From positions 124,001 through 188,000 of the forward strand of contig NZ_CP040751.1 in the NCBI RefSeq assembly GCF_008001235.1: a stretch of 64,000 bases of DNA, given 5' to 3'. The translations under genes and the position numbers were made by a program. How positions within the stretch are numbered: position 1 is the first letter of the stretch; each line of letters starts with the position of its first letter. The notes beneath the pieces are model-generated. The model was not told the DNA's origin. It did not search any database and saw only the letters and a list, made by a program, of their open reading frames with translations. The stretch is from Salidesulfovibrio onnuriiensis (lineage in GTDB: Bacteria > Desulfobacterota > Desulfovibrionia > Desulfovibrionales > Desulfovibrionaceae). Positions 18,154 to 26,958 of this stretch are shown piece by piece.

Positions 18154-19062
18154 TCAACCTCCCACGCGAACATTCAGCCCGTGGCGCTTGAGTATGGTGA
18201 CGGCCCGCTCCACCCGGCCGTTCTCGAATCTGGGGATATCGCTGCCGGGGTAGTCCATCCCCAGCTTGGCGTACTTGCTCCTGGCCGCCGCATGGTAGGG
18301 CAGCACGTCCACCCGATGGACCCCGGGCAGCCCCGCCGCGAACGCGCCCGTGGCCTCCAGGTTGGCCTCGTCGTCATTGATGCCGGGCATGAGCGGGATG
18401 CGCACGGCCATGTCCTTTCCCGACGCGGCCAGGGCCGCGATGTTGGCCAGGATGTCCGTGTTGGACACGCCCGTGTACTTTCGGTGCGTCTCGTCGTCCA
18501 TGTGCTTGAGGTCGAAAAGGAACAGATCCGTGGCCCCGGCCACATCCAGCAGCACGCCGCGCCCGGCGAATCCGCTGGTATCCACGGCCCGGTGCACGCC
18601 CAGGCCGCCGCAGGCCATGAGCAATTCCTTGAGAAAAGAAGGCTGCATGAGCGGCTCGCCCCCGGAAAAGGTCACGCCCCCGCCGGTCTGGTCATAGAAG
18701 GGCATGTCCTTGCGCACGGCCTCCATGACCGACTCCACGCTCTCGCGGCTGCCGGTGCGCTCGTGGGCCAGGGCTGGGCAGACATCCACGCAGGTCCCGC
18801 ACTGGTCGCAGGCCCCCCTGTCGCGGGAAATCCCCTGCTCGGTCAGGGTCAGGGCCCGTTGCGGGCAGGCCCGGACACACTCGCCGCAGCCCACGCACCT
18901 GTCGGCCACGGTGACCACGTCGATCTTCGGGGAAAGGCCTTCGGGATTGTGGCACCAGGCACAGGACAGCGGGCAGCCCTTGAGGAACACGGTGGTCCGG
19001 ATGTTGGGGCCGTCGTGGATGGCGTAGCGCTTGATGGCGAATATGGTTCCCTGCGTGCTCAT
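18154..19062 (-). CDS. radical SAM glycyl-radical enzyme activating enzyme
   Basis: This 302-residue activase has the radical SAM cluster motif CPLSCAWC (CxxxCxxC) near residue 30. Two four-Cys ferredoxin-type iron-sulfur motifs follow (CVGCGECVRACP and CDQCGTCVDVCP), then FSGGEPLMQ. This architecture fits activases of the dehydratase and lyase branch rather than the short pyruvate formate-lyase activase. It installs the glycyl radical on the 15795 product using SAM. The ATG at 19062 was chosen for GAGG 5 nt upstream; longer in-frame ATGs exist up to 19119. It is the first gene of a three-gene operon. Confidence 0.93.
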   Translation of the reverse strand: MSTQGTIFAIKRYAIHDGPNIRTTVFLKGCPLSCAWCHNPEGLSPKIDVVTVADRCVGCGECVRACPQRALTLTEQGISRDRGACDQCGTCVDVCPALAHERTGSRESVESVMEAVRKDMPFYDQTGGGVTFSGGEPLMQPSFLKELLMACGGLGVHRAVDTSGFAGRGVLLDVAGATDLFLFDLKHMDDETHRKYTGVSNTDILANIAALAASGKDMAVRIPLMPGINDDEANLEATGAFAAGLPGVHRVDVLPYHAAARSKYAKLGMDYPGSDIPRFENGRVERAVTILKRHGLNVRVGG

Positions 19063-19362
19063 GGGCCTCATCGGTTTTTCGGTATTCCTCTGCATAAGCC
19101 GGTTGCTAATTCCGGGCAAGACGCTTGGCGGGGCCCCCGAATATTATTTCCCGGCCGCAGGAATGCGACCCGGATTTTGTAAAAGGCAGCCGCCGCAAGC
19201 CGAAGAAACCACAGCCTGCGGGCGGACGCTGCGTGGGAGACAAAAGTATAAACCAGGCTTTATTTCGTCAACTTACTGAACAGATTGGATATTATAATAC
19301 CAGCCCCACACGGTATGCAGTATGAAGGAAACTGAACAGCCCCGACAAGCATGGAGTCCCCG
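19063..19362. promoter_or_regulatory. divergent promoter region between the activase and the diguanylate cyclase
   Basis: These 300 bp contain no gene that I can support. A perfect TATAAT lies at 19293-19298 on the plus strand, about 65 nt before the cyclase start, with no good -35. No known riboswitch was recognised on either strand. Confidence 0.4.
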
Positions 19363-20961
19363 ATGCCCACGCTCCTGAAAAACAAGCCTTTGCTCATCGT
19401 TTCCGCATTCATCATCCTGTCCGACCTGCTGTTCATCGCCATCAACTATTATTCAGCCCTCAACGCCGTCAACGCGGATACCCGGCGCTGGGCCAAAGAG
19501 GCCCAGCACGTCTTCGCCCTGAGCATGGAGGCGAAAGCCACGAGCATGCAGCAGCTGGCCTCCTTCGTGGCCAACATCCCCCAGGTGCAGAAGCTCTTCC
19601 ACCAGGCCCAGCTCGTCAATGACCAGCCCGATTCGGCGGCAAGGGAGGCCGAGCTTTCCGACATCCGTTCGCGGCTCCACGCCTTTGTCGAACCAAGCTG
19701 GCAGCAGATGACCTCCCAGTACGACGTACGCCAGCTGCACTTCCATTTCGGGCCGGGGTCGACCTCGTTCCTCCGGGTCCACCGTCCCGAAAAGCACGGG
19801 GACAACATGGACGAAGTCCGCTACACCGTGGTGGACGTCAACCGGCTGCACCGGCCGGTGAAGGGCTTTGAAACCGGCAGGGTCTATTCCGGTATCAGGG
19901 GAGTCGTCCCGGTTTCCATGCCGGACAAGGACGGCCGCGCCACCCACGTGGGAGCCCTGGAGGCGGGCACCTCGTTCACGGTCATGCTCAAAGCCCTTGC
20001 CGCGGAACTGGACAGCAACATCGCCGTGCTCCTGCATGAAAAGCACATCAGGCAAAACATGTGGCCCGAGTTCGTCAAGAAGCACTTCGGCGAGAACAGG
20101 ACCGTGGACGATTATTACGTGGAATGCAGCACCGCCCCCACGCCCCGTGATTTCCTTTCGCAATCGCCGGTGACCACCCTCCTGAACTCGGGCCATGGGG
20201 CCGAATTCCTTGCCGGGGACACGCCCATCCAGGTCGGCGTTTTCCCGCTGCGGGACTACCGGGGCACCATCGATTTCAACCTCCCCGACTCCGGGGCCGT
20301 GGTCATCTGGAAGGACGCCACCGAAAAATGGGACCTGCTGCGCAAAAGCCTGTTCAACAACATCCTGTATTCCCTGGTCGCCCTGTTCTTTGTCGAGGCC
20401 GCCCTGGTCGTGGGCTGGCGGCTTTCCCAGCGCCACCTCAGGACCATCATCCGCAGGCAGACCCGCAAACTGCGGGAACTGGCCACGCACGACGCCCTGA
20501 CCGGGATCTACAACCGCAGGGCCATCGAACGGATCCTCATTGAGGAAACCCACCGGGCACGGCGGCACGGCTCCCCGTTCGCGGTGCTCATGTTCGACAT
20601 CGACCACTTCAAGCGGGTGAACGACACCTTTGGCCACAATGCCGGGGACGAGGTTCTCCGCAAGGTGAGCGAAACCGTGACCTCCCTGGTCAGGACCACG
20701 GACCGGTTCGGCCGCTGGGGCGGGGAGGAGTTCCTGCTCCTGGCCACGGACACCGATATCGAGGCGGCCGCCGTCCTGGCCGAGCGTATCCGCGAGGCCG
20801 TGGCCGAAACGCGCTTCACCACGGCGGAGCCCGTCACCATCAGCCTCGGCGTCGCCCGGTACCAGCCGGACGAGACCTACGAAAACCTCGTGCAGCGGGC
20901 CGACACCGCCCTGTACAAGGCCAAGGACAGCGGAAGAGACAGAGTCTGCGTGGCCGACTGA
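19363..20961 (+). CDS. membrane diguanylate cyclase with Cache-type sensor (GGDEF)
   Basis: This 532-residue protein has a first membrane helix at about residues 6-30 and a periplasmic double-Cache-like sensor to about 330. The segment FLRVHRPEKHGDNMDEVRYT matches dCache_3-type sensors. A second helix at about 332-354 is followed by a GGDEF domain. The catalytic motif is GGEEF at residue 453. The product-inhibition I-site RxxD (RTTD) lies exactly five residues before it, so an active, feedback-controlled cyclase making c-di-GMP is expected. The ATG at 19363 has GGAG 6 nt upstream and is preferred over the ATG at 19351. It stands alone on the plus strand. Confidence 0.93.
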   Translation: MPTLLKNKPLLIVSAFIILSDLLFIAINYYSALNAVNADTRRWAKEAQHVFALSMEAKATSMQQLASFVANIPQVQKLFHQAQLVNDQPDSAAREAELSDIRSRLHAFVEPSWQQMTSQYDVRQLHFHFGPGSTSFLRVHRPEKHGDNMDEVRYTVVDVNRLHRPVKGFETGRVYSGIRGVVPVSMPDKDGRATHVGALEAGTSFTVMLKALAAELDSNIAVLLHEKHIRQNMWPEFVKKHFGENRTVDDYYVECSTAPTPRDFLSQSPVTTLLNSGHGAEFLAGDTPIQVGVFPLRDYRGTIDFNLPDSGAVVIWKDATEKWDLLRKSLFNNILYSLVALFFVEAALVVGWRLSQRHLRTIIRRQTRKLRELATHDALTGIYNRRAIERILIEETHRARRHGSPFAVLMFDIDHFKRVNDTFGHNAGDEVLRKVSETVTSLVRTTDRFGRWGGEEFLLLATDTDIEAAAVLAERIREAVAETRFTTAEPVTISLGVARYQPDETYENLVQRADTALYKAKDSGRDRVCVAD

Positions 20962-21064
20962 CCCTCTCCCGGCCCATGAATGCCCGTGGGCCATCCCGCC
21001 CTGCGGACTCCATGATTTCTTTCCTGCCGAACATGCCGCCAACCCTGAATATCATTGCCGCCGA

Positions 21065-21093
21065 TTGAACCAGGGGTATCAATACTGTATAGT
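21065..21093 (+). promoter_or_regulatory. sigma-70 promoter for the 21150 histidine kinase
   Basis: TTGAAC (21065-21070) is followed after exactly 17 nt by TATAGT (21088-21093), about 57 nt upstream of the start codon. A GTATCC direct repeat overlaps the downstream side. Confidence 0.6.
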
Positions 21094-21149
21094 ATCCCGT
21101 AGTATCCTGACTGAGGCCCCGGAACGCACCCCGGCAAAAGGCAACCGCC

Positions 21150-23468
21150 ATGCCCCGGATCCGTCGGAACATGAAAAGGCTTCCCCTCTGGGCAAAGCTC
21201 TTTATCGGCACCTCGCTGGGCACCCTGCTGGTGGTGGCGGCAAGCAGCCTGCTGCTCTTCTGGGTCATCCATTTCTCCGTCGAGCAGGACATCCGGAAGC
21301 ACCTCACCCGCAGCACGGCGTCCATACGCGACCTTGTCCGGACCACGGTGAACACGGCGATCCACAACCACCTGCGGGCGGTGGCCGAAAAGAACAGGGA
21401 TATCGTCGCCCATTTCCACGAGCTGGCCCGGCAGGGACGCATGAGCGAGGAGGAGGCAAAGGCCAGGGCCGCCGAAGTGCTCCTGAGCCAGCCCATCGGA
21501 AAGACCGGGTACCTGTTCTGTGTGGACAGCAAAGTCATCATGCGAGTCCACCCCAAGGCGTCCATGCATGGCGCCGACGTCAACCAATTCCCCTTGAGCA
21601 AGATCCAGCGGGAGCTGAAAAACGGGTATGTGGAATACGAGTGGGCCAACCCCGGCGAGTCGGCTCCGAGGCCCAAGTCCCTGTACATGGCCTATTTCGA
21701 GCCATGGGACTGGATCATCTCCGCCTCCTCATACCGTGAGGAATTCCTGGAGCTGATCCGGCTGGACGACTTCCGGGAAAGCGTTCTTGCCCACACCATC
21801 GGCGACACCGGGTACTCCTTCATCATGGCCGACAACGGCACGCTGATCATCCATCCCAGGTACGAAGGCGTCAATGTCCTGACCTCCACCGACCCCATGG
21901 GCAACGCCTTTCCGGGGGGGCTGCTCAAGGGAGACAGCGGCACCATAGCCTACGACTGGATCAACCCCGGGGAAACAAAATACAGGAAGAAAATCGCGGT
22001 CTACGATTCGATCCCTGAACTGGGATGGATCGTCGCATCCACGGAATACCTCGACGAGGTGGAGCGCCCGCTCCACCTGCTGACATACGTGGTGACCGCA
22101 ACGACCGTGGGCATGGTGCTCCTGCTCTTCCTCATGTCCTGGAGGGTCGCCCGGGTCGCGACCAGGCCGCTGCCCTCCCTGATGCAGGCCTTCGAGGAAG
22201 GCGCGGGAGGCAAGCTTTCCCTGCGCATGGACGAGGAGCTGGGCGGAGAATTCGGGAAGTTGGCGGCATACTACAACCACTTCATGGACAACCTGGAAGC
22301 CTCCCGCGACCGGCTCGCCGAGTCCGAGGAAAAATACCGCACGATCTTCGAACAGGCCGTTGAAGGCATGTTCCAGGTCCTGCCCGAGGGAATATTTGTG
22401 AGCATCAACCCGGCCATGGCCCGCATCTTCGGGTATTCCGGCCCCGAGGAGATGCTTGCGGAAGTGGGAAACATCACCAAGAGCCTCTATGTCGAGCCCA
22501 CGGACAGGGAAAAACTGTACAGGGAGCTGCTCGACAAGGGGAAGGTGCTCGGTGTTCCCATCCGCCTGCGGCGTCGCGACGGCAGCATCTTCTGGGGCGA
22601 AGTGTCCGAGAGGATGGTGCTGGACCACAACGGCAGATTCGTCCTTGTGGAAGGCATCCTCAAGGACGTCACCGCACAGCACGACTTCATGGACAACCTC
22701 GCCAGGACAAAGGCGGAGGCGGAGGCGGCCAGCCAGCTCAAGTCGGATTTCCTCATCATGATCTCCCACGAGATGCGCACCCCCCTGACCTCCATTCTCG
22801 GCTTTGCCCGGATGATCAAGCGGCAGTTGCAGTCCAAGGTGGTGCCCGCCATTGATCCGGCGGACGAGGACACTTTCAGGACAATCGAAAAAGCGGCCGG
22901 AAACCTGGCCATCATGGAAACCGAAAGCTCCCGGCTGGCCAAGCTGATCGACGACATGCTCGACTTCGCCGGGCTGGAGGCCGGTGAAATCATTCTGTGC
23001 GTCAAACCGGCCAACCCCGGGGCCCTGGCGGAACAGGCCGTGGAAGCCGTGTCCGGCTCCGCTGCCGCCAAAGGACTTTCATTGGAACTGGATACCCCGG
23101 CGCAGCTGCCCGACGTCGTGGCGGACCGCGACCGCATCTTCCAGGTGCTCACCCATCTCCTGGGCAATGCCGTGAAGTTTACTTCGGAAGGCGGGGTGAC
23201 CCTTTCGGCCGTCCCGCGGGAAGAGGAAATGGAATTCATCATCAGGGATACGGGCGCCGGAATCCCCCCGGAATCCCGGGAACGCATATTCGACCACTTC
23301 ACGCAGCTCGGGGACCCCTTGACCGACAAGCCCCGGGGGGCGGGGCTCGGGCTGGCCCTGTGCCGGAGCATCATTGCCCTGCACCGGGGCCGCATCTGGG
23401 TCGAATCCGAACCGGGCCAGGGCAGCGCCTTCCACTTCACGCTTCCGTTGTCAAAGGGCGGGGACTGA
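21150..23468 (+). CDS. Cache-HAMP-PAS sensor histidine kinase
   Basis: The 772-residue protein starts with a membrane helix (about 17-40). A periplasmic double Cache-like sensor follows to about 305 (repeated GDTGYSFIMADNGTLIIHP-type blocks), then a second helix at about 310-331, a HAMP linker and a PAS domain at about 396-515. The kinase core follows: phospho-acceptor His in SHEMRTPL near residue 539, N-box HLLGNAVKF, G1 DTGAGIPPE and G2 GAGLGLALC. No receiver domain is fused and no response regulator gene is adjacent, so it is an orphan kinase here. The ligand is unknown; Cache sensors of this kind often bind small organic acids or amino acids. Confidence 0.93.
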   Translation: MPRIRRNMKRLPLWAKLFIGTSLGTLLVVAASSLLLFWVIHFSVEQDIRKHLTRSTASIRDLVRTTVNTAIHNHLRAVAEKNRDIVAHFHELARQGRMSEEEAKARAAEVLLSQPIGKTGYLFCVDSKVIMRVHPKASMHGADVNQFPLSKIQRELKNGYVEYEWANPGESAPRPKSLYMAYFEPWDWIISASSYREEFLELIRLDDFRESVLAHTIGDTGYSFIMADNGTLIIHPRYEGVNVLTSTDPMGNAFPGGLLKGDSGTIAYDWINPGETKYRKKIAVYDSIPELGWIVASTEYLDEVERPLHLLTYVVTATTVGMVLLLFLMSWRVARVATRPLPSLMQAFEEGAGGKLSLRMDEELGGEFGKLAAYYNHFMDNLEASRDRLAESEEKYRTIFEQAVEGMFQVLPEGIFVSINPAMARIFGYSGPEEMLAEVGNITKSLYVEPTDREKLYRELLDKGKVLGVPIRLRRRDGSIFWGEVSERMVLDHNGRFVLVEGILKDVTAQHDFMDNLARTKAEAEAASQLKSDFLIMISHEMRTPLTSILGFARMIKRQLQSKVVPAIDPADEDTFRTIEKAAGNLAIMETESSRLAKLIDDMLDFAGLEAGEIILCVKPANPGALAEQAVEAVSGSAAAKGLSLELDTPAQLPDVVADRDRIFQVLTHLLGNAVKFTSEGGVTLSAVPREEEMEFIIRDTGAGIPPESRERIFDHFTQLGDPLTDKPRGAGLGLALCRSIIALHRGRIWVESEPGQGSAFHFTLPLSKGGD

Positions 23469-23510
23469 CGCGCCACTCCTCCCCGTTCGCACGGCCCGAG
23501 GCACGAAAAA

Positions 23511-23540
23511 AACGGCCCATGACAAAACATGGACCGTTTA
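23511..23540. terminator. bidirectional terminator between the histidine kinase and mscS
   Basis: AACGGCCCATG and CATGGACCGTT pair with one mismatch, with an A-run before and TTTATTG after, between convergent genes. Confidence 0.8.
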
Positions 23541-23566
23541 TTGTCTCATAATGTTCTCAGGAGCAC

Positions 23567-24622
23567 TCAGCCTGCGGGAATCGCCTGGTGGTAGACGGTC
23601 TGGGTGGGGAAGGCCATTTCCAATCCCGCCTCGGTAAAGCGTTTCAGGATGGACATGTTCACCTCGGTGTTGGTTTCGATGATGTCCGAGCCCTTGTTGA
23701 TCCAGTAGATGAAGATCAGGTTCATGGAGAAATCCCCGAAACCGGAAAAACCAACCCGATGCTTGCCATCCAGGTGCGCATTGCCTGCCGCGATGTCGTT
23801 GAGGATATCTATGGCCTGCTGCATCTGCGTCTCGTCCATGTCGTAGGTCAAGCCGATGGTGGTCACCACCTTGCGCCCGGGCTCCGACGAGATATTCTCC
23901 ACGGAGGAATTCTGGAAGACCGCGTTGGGCAGGGTCACGATTCGTCCCTCCAGGGTTTTCAGCCGGGTGCTGCGAAGCCCCACCTCGACCACCGTGCCGT
24001 CGATGCCGTCGACCACGATACGGTTGCCCACCGTGAAGGGGCGGTCCGTGAATACGGTGAACCCGCCGAAGAGGTTGGAGACCATGTCCTTGGCGGCCAT
24101 GGCCATGGCCAGACCGCCGATGCCCAGCCCGGCCAGGATGGCGCCCACATCGTAGCCCGCGTTGTCCAGCCCCACGATGACGGCAACCACCCAGACCATC
24201 ATCTTCACGCCCTTGCTGACGATGGGCAGGATCTGGTCGTCCAGATCGCTCTCGGACTTGTCGGCCAGGGGCTTGATGTAGTGATGGACGATGGCGTCGA
24301 AGAATCGGGTGATAAACCAGGCGGCCGCAATGATGACCAGGATGTAGATGCCCTTGTCCAGCCAGAACTCGGCCGTTTCCGGCAGGGTCAGGCGGCCCAG
24401 GCCGATGCCGATGCCGAGCACCACGAGCCCGAAGGTCAGCGGTTCCTCGACCGTGTCCACGAGAATGTCGTCGACCTTGGTCTTGGTCCTGGCCGTCAGC
24501 TTGCGCATGACGTTCTTGAAGATCCAGTAGACGATCTTGCCCACGACCAGCGAGGCCACGATAATGCCGAGCGCGATGCTCCACTCCCATATGGTGTTGC
24601 CGTAATACGTCTTGTCCAGCAT
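23567..24622 (-). CDS. small-conductance mechanosensitive channel, MscS family
   Basis: The 351-residue membrane protein has about five hydrophobic segments (first at about 13-30). The pore-lining helix region is rich in Gly and Ala (AGLGIGGLAMAMAAKDMVSNLFGG), followed by the MscS beta domain start FTDRPFTVGNRI and the IVTLPNAVFQNSSVEN segment. MscS channels release solutes under hypo-osmotic shock from the inner membrane. The ATG at 24622 has AAGGAG 8 nt upstream; the frame extends further but without conservation. The displaced tRNA-Leu end and its terminator lie about 100 nt upstream of this gene, placing mscS just outside the predicted island. Confidence 0.92.
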   Translation of the reverse strand: MLDKTYYGNTIWEWSIALGIIVASLVVGKIVYWIFKNVMRKLTARTKTKVDDILVDTVEEPLTFGLVVLGIGIGLGRLTLPETAEFWLDKGIYILVIIAAAWFITRFFDAIVHHYIKPLADKSESDLDDQILPIVSKGVKMMVWVVAVIVGLDNAGYDVGAILAGLGIGGLAMAMAAKDMVSNLFGGFTVFTDRPFTVGNRIVVDGIDGTVVEVGLRSTRLKTLEGRIVTLPNAVFQNSSVENISSEPGRKVVTTIGLTYDMDETQMQQAIDILNDIAAGNAHLDGKHRVGFSGFGDFSMNLIFIYWINKGSDIIETNTEVNMSILKRFTEAGLEMAFPTQTVYHQAIPAG

Positions 24623-24715
24623 ATCCTCTCCTTGCAGTGATTCCGGGGATTCTGATGCAAACAATGATCTTTTTCAAGAGCGGCGGGCATATTCACGCCC
24701 ATGACCGCCCATAAG

Positions 24716-24748
24716 AAAAGGGTTCCGGCTGTAGCCGGAACCCTTTTG
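24716..24748. terminator. strong hairpin terminator beside the displaced tRNA end
   Basis: AAAAGGGTTCCGGC and GCCGGAACCCTTTT form a 14-bp perfect stem around a TGTA-centred loop. On the minus strand it directly follows the partial tRNA-Leu 3' end, as expected if it was the original tRNA terminator before island insertion. Confidence 0.9.
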
Positions 24749-24752
24749 ATTG

Positions 24753-24771
24753 CTGGTACCGAGGAAGAGAC
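24753..24771 (-). repeat. displaced tRNA-Leu 3' end (predicted attachment site, left end of island)
   Basis: CTGGTACCGAGGAAGAGAC matches the 3' end of the intact tRNA-Leu gene at 44751-44769 at 18 of 19 positions, the single change being A for G. It includes the CCA end. No other part of a tRNA is present here. Confidence 0.7.
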
Positions 24772-25048
24772 ATGAAGGGCACATTCAGTTACTAGACTGA
24801 ATATACTACTTTTTTTCTCCAGCCTTCATCATTATTCCTCGAACTTTGTACCAAGCCAATGTATCACAAAATGCCTCGGAGACAAAGTTTCATCCTGCGC
24901 AATAGAGTGCAGGAAAGCACGCCAATCCAGAGGGGGGCCAGAAGTATCTACTTTACAATGGACCTATTATACGGAAACGTTACAGGTGGGCTTCAAACCC
25001 ATCGCGCGAGCCACCCCGCAGGGCGCCCTTTTACATTTTCCTGACAGG
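24772..25048. other. AT-rich island left margin without genes
   Basis: Between the displaced tRNA end and the 25049 stop I see no supported gene. A small perfect hairpin (ATTCAGT/ACTGAAT, 24783-24802) is followed by a T-run at about 24810. The stretch may be decayed integration sequence. Confidence 0.4.
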
Positions 25049-26278
25049 CTAGAGGTCCGACCCTGAACGTCCCACTGCAATAAGGGCAATGAGCCCATAC
25101 AAGCCGGTGACAGCCAACAGGCCCAATTCCCAGTTGGGCGGATTCTTGCGAAACCGTATACGGTACACCGCCATGTACAGCCCCATGCACAAAAGCACCC
25201 CCGCGACATTCCACAACGGCCATGCATAAAAATGTTTGATATTCAATGGCTTAAAATGTGTAAAGGGGCTGTTTGCCTCTAAAGTGAACGGAAAGATCAA
25301 AGAAGCCAGTTTGTCCCGCTCCACCTTGGAAGTACGGTCAACATGCAAAACATATCGGTGTACAGGTTTCCAGTGGTTATCCAGGGCCGTGCCCTGCACG
25401 AAGTCTTCACCGCGAAGCTGCACGACGCGATTCAGGGGGGAGGTCAACAACATGACCACATCCTTGTCCGGATTGTAGCCGTCCAAAGGCAAACGAATCA
25501 ACTCGTAGTTTTTGCAAAAAACAATAAACACATCGTTTTGGGTAACGATGGCGCAATAGAACTCCCTGCGTTCGTCTTCTTTGACGAAAATGGAACGTAC
25601 AGGTTGGTCGAATCGCTTGCCCGTATTGATGCACAGCGGTTCACCACGAACCATGCGCAAATGAAAGAGCATGTTGGTATCGTCCACCAGAAAATAGCCC
25701 CAATCAAAAGGCTTGCGGGTGTCCGGTTCGCCACCAATGGCGCGAGCGGGAAATGTAAACCCGGCCTGCAGCATCGCCGAGGTGAATTGCTCGGTTTTTT
25801 CCCTGTCCACTGAGTTGGTTTCACAACGCAAAAATTCGATTCCATCCCTCAGCCGAAACATGTCCGCAGCCATCTCAAGAGAAGCACCCTCCGGCTCGGA
25901 TTCAAGCAGCATGTGCAGCCCGCATGAAGGCACATTGATGTCCTTGGGTGAAATGCGTACGAACTGCAACTGACGCGAGGCCTCTCCCGGGGTGACAGGA
26001 ACGCCGCCCACCGTCTGGGGGAATTGGTTCCACTTGACCAAAGCCGTGCGGTAGAGGAACGGTAGGGAACACATGTACTGTCGCAAGGTCAATATATTGT
26101 CTTGCTCGTCGACCGCCCCTCTGTTGCCCTGCATGACGAACCGCTCCAGCACCGGGCTATAGTAGAGAATTGGGGTGTTGACCCTGACACTGGTGGACTT
26201 GGCAAACAGGCCTGGCAGCACCATTGCCAGCACCATAACTATGACCGCTATGGCGGAAATCCGCGCGAAAGCTACCAT
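25049..26278 (-). CDS. membrane-anchored protein of unknown function (possibly DUF4857)
   Basis: The 409-residue protein has an N-terminal membrane segment (residues about 5-25), a large probably periplasmic region with few charges in a row, and two C-terminal helices (about 347-365 and 385-402). Recognisable pieces are TPILYYSPVLERFVMQG and a repeated beta-rich core; I think it is the DUF4857 type that accompanies ABC transporters, but this is tentative. The ATG at 26278 has GGGGGGAG just upstream and overlaps the permease stop by 7 nt, so the two are translationally coupled. Its partner genes suggest a third subunit or accessory protein of the ABC transporter. Confidence 0.7.
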   Translation of the reverse strand: MVAFARISAIAVIVMVLAMVLPGLFAKSTSVRVNTPILYYSPVLERFVMQGNRGAVDEQDNILTLRQYMCSLPFLYRTALVKWNQFPQTVGGVPVTPGEASRQLQFVRISPKDINVPSCGLHMLLESEPEGASLEMAADMFRLRDGIEFLRCETNSVDREKTEQFTSAMLQAGFTFPARAIGGEPDTRKPFDWGYFLVDDTNMLFHLRMVRGEPLCINTGKRFDQPVRSIFVKEDERREFYCAIVTQNDVFIVFCKNYELIRLPLDGYNPDKDVVMLLTSPLNRVVQLRGEDFVQGTALDNHWKPVHRYVLHVDRTSKVERDKLASLIFPFTLEANSPFTHFKPLNIKHFYAWPLWNVAGVLLCMGLYMAVYRIRFRKNPPNWELGLLAVTGLYGLIALIAVGRSGSDL

Positions 26279-26943
26279 GCTCCCCCCCGTTTGACCCTGA
26301 AGGCTGCCAGTTCGATGGGCAAGATCCACAAAAGACAGCCCAGTGCGTAAAGTACGATGGTGTGCTCATATGCACCCTGCATGGAAGAGGCAGTAAGTCC
26401 GTGCACAAACAAGGCCGTCACCGCTCCATGCACAAATTTATGTGGCCAGGCTGGTTCCATAACAACCAGAACCGTACCCAGGTAAGCGGGAATGCTTGCC
26501 AGCAGCCATGGGGCACAGGTAAGCACCGCAATGCAAACCGCTTCCACAGGCATGAAGGCCCCGACGATACAAGCCAACCCGCTCACTGCGGCCAGACCGA
26601 CCACCGCGGTGCAAATCAGTCCCACTCCCACCATGAAATACACGGCCTTGCGCCGGGGCACTGGCAGATGGAACAACAGGCGCAATCGATTGTCAGTGCA
26701 TTCGGGTACGAACTGGAACAAGGCAAACCATACGGATACGCACACGAACACATACCTGAGGTCCGAATAAAAAACCTTGTCCAGCAAAGCCACATCGTAC
26801 CAAAGCATGACGGGGCCGATCATCTCATTGACATGACGAAAGTCGACCAGCGCCAGGGCCAAAGCGACAAGCACCGCGGCCAAGGGCACCCAGAACACCA
26901 AACGAAGCTTCAGCCATTCCTTGTATGCCAAAGCAGCAAACAT
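26272..26943 (-). CDS. ABC transporter permease-like membrane protein
   Basis: The 223-residue hydrophobic protein has about six membrane segments (for example residues 15-33, 60-77, 100-130, 135-160 and 195-215) in the arrangement of ABC-2 type permeases, with a cytoplasmic N-terminus MFAALAYKEWLKLR typical of that group. It lies 15 nt downstream of the ATP-binding subunit and overlaps the next gene. No substrate can be assigned. Within the island it may move a product or a regulator of the receptor system rather than the main substrate, since a separate peptide importer is encoded on the other strand. Confidence 0.8.
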   Translation of the reverse strand: MFAALAYKEWLKLRLVFWVPLAAVLVALALALVDFRHVNEMIGPVMLWYDVALLDKVFYSDLRYVFVCVSVWFALFQFVPECTDNRLRLLFHLPVPRRKAVYFMVGVGLICTAVVGLAAVSGLACIVGAFMPVEAVCIAVLTCAPWLLASIPAYLGTVLVVMEPAWPHKFVHGAVTALFVHGLTASSMQGAYEHTIVLYALGCLLWILPIELAAFRVKRGGAW

Positions 26944-26958
26944 ACCTTTTTCCGCCTC

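Noticed and set aside
16140-18191. A 683-codon open frame on the plus strand
   Set aside because: It lies wholly opposite the glycyl radical enzyme and has no family features. It arises from the GC-rich codon pattern of the real gene.
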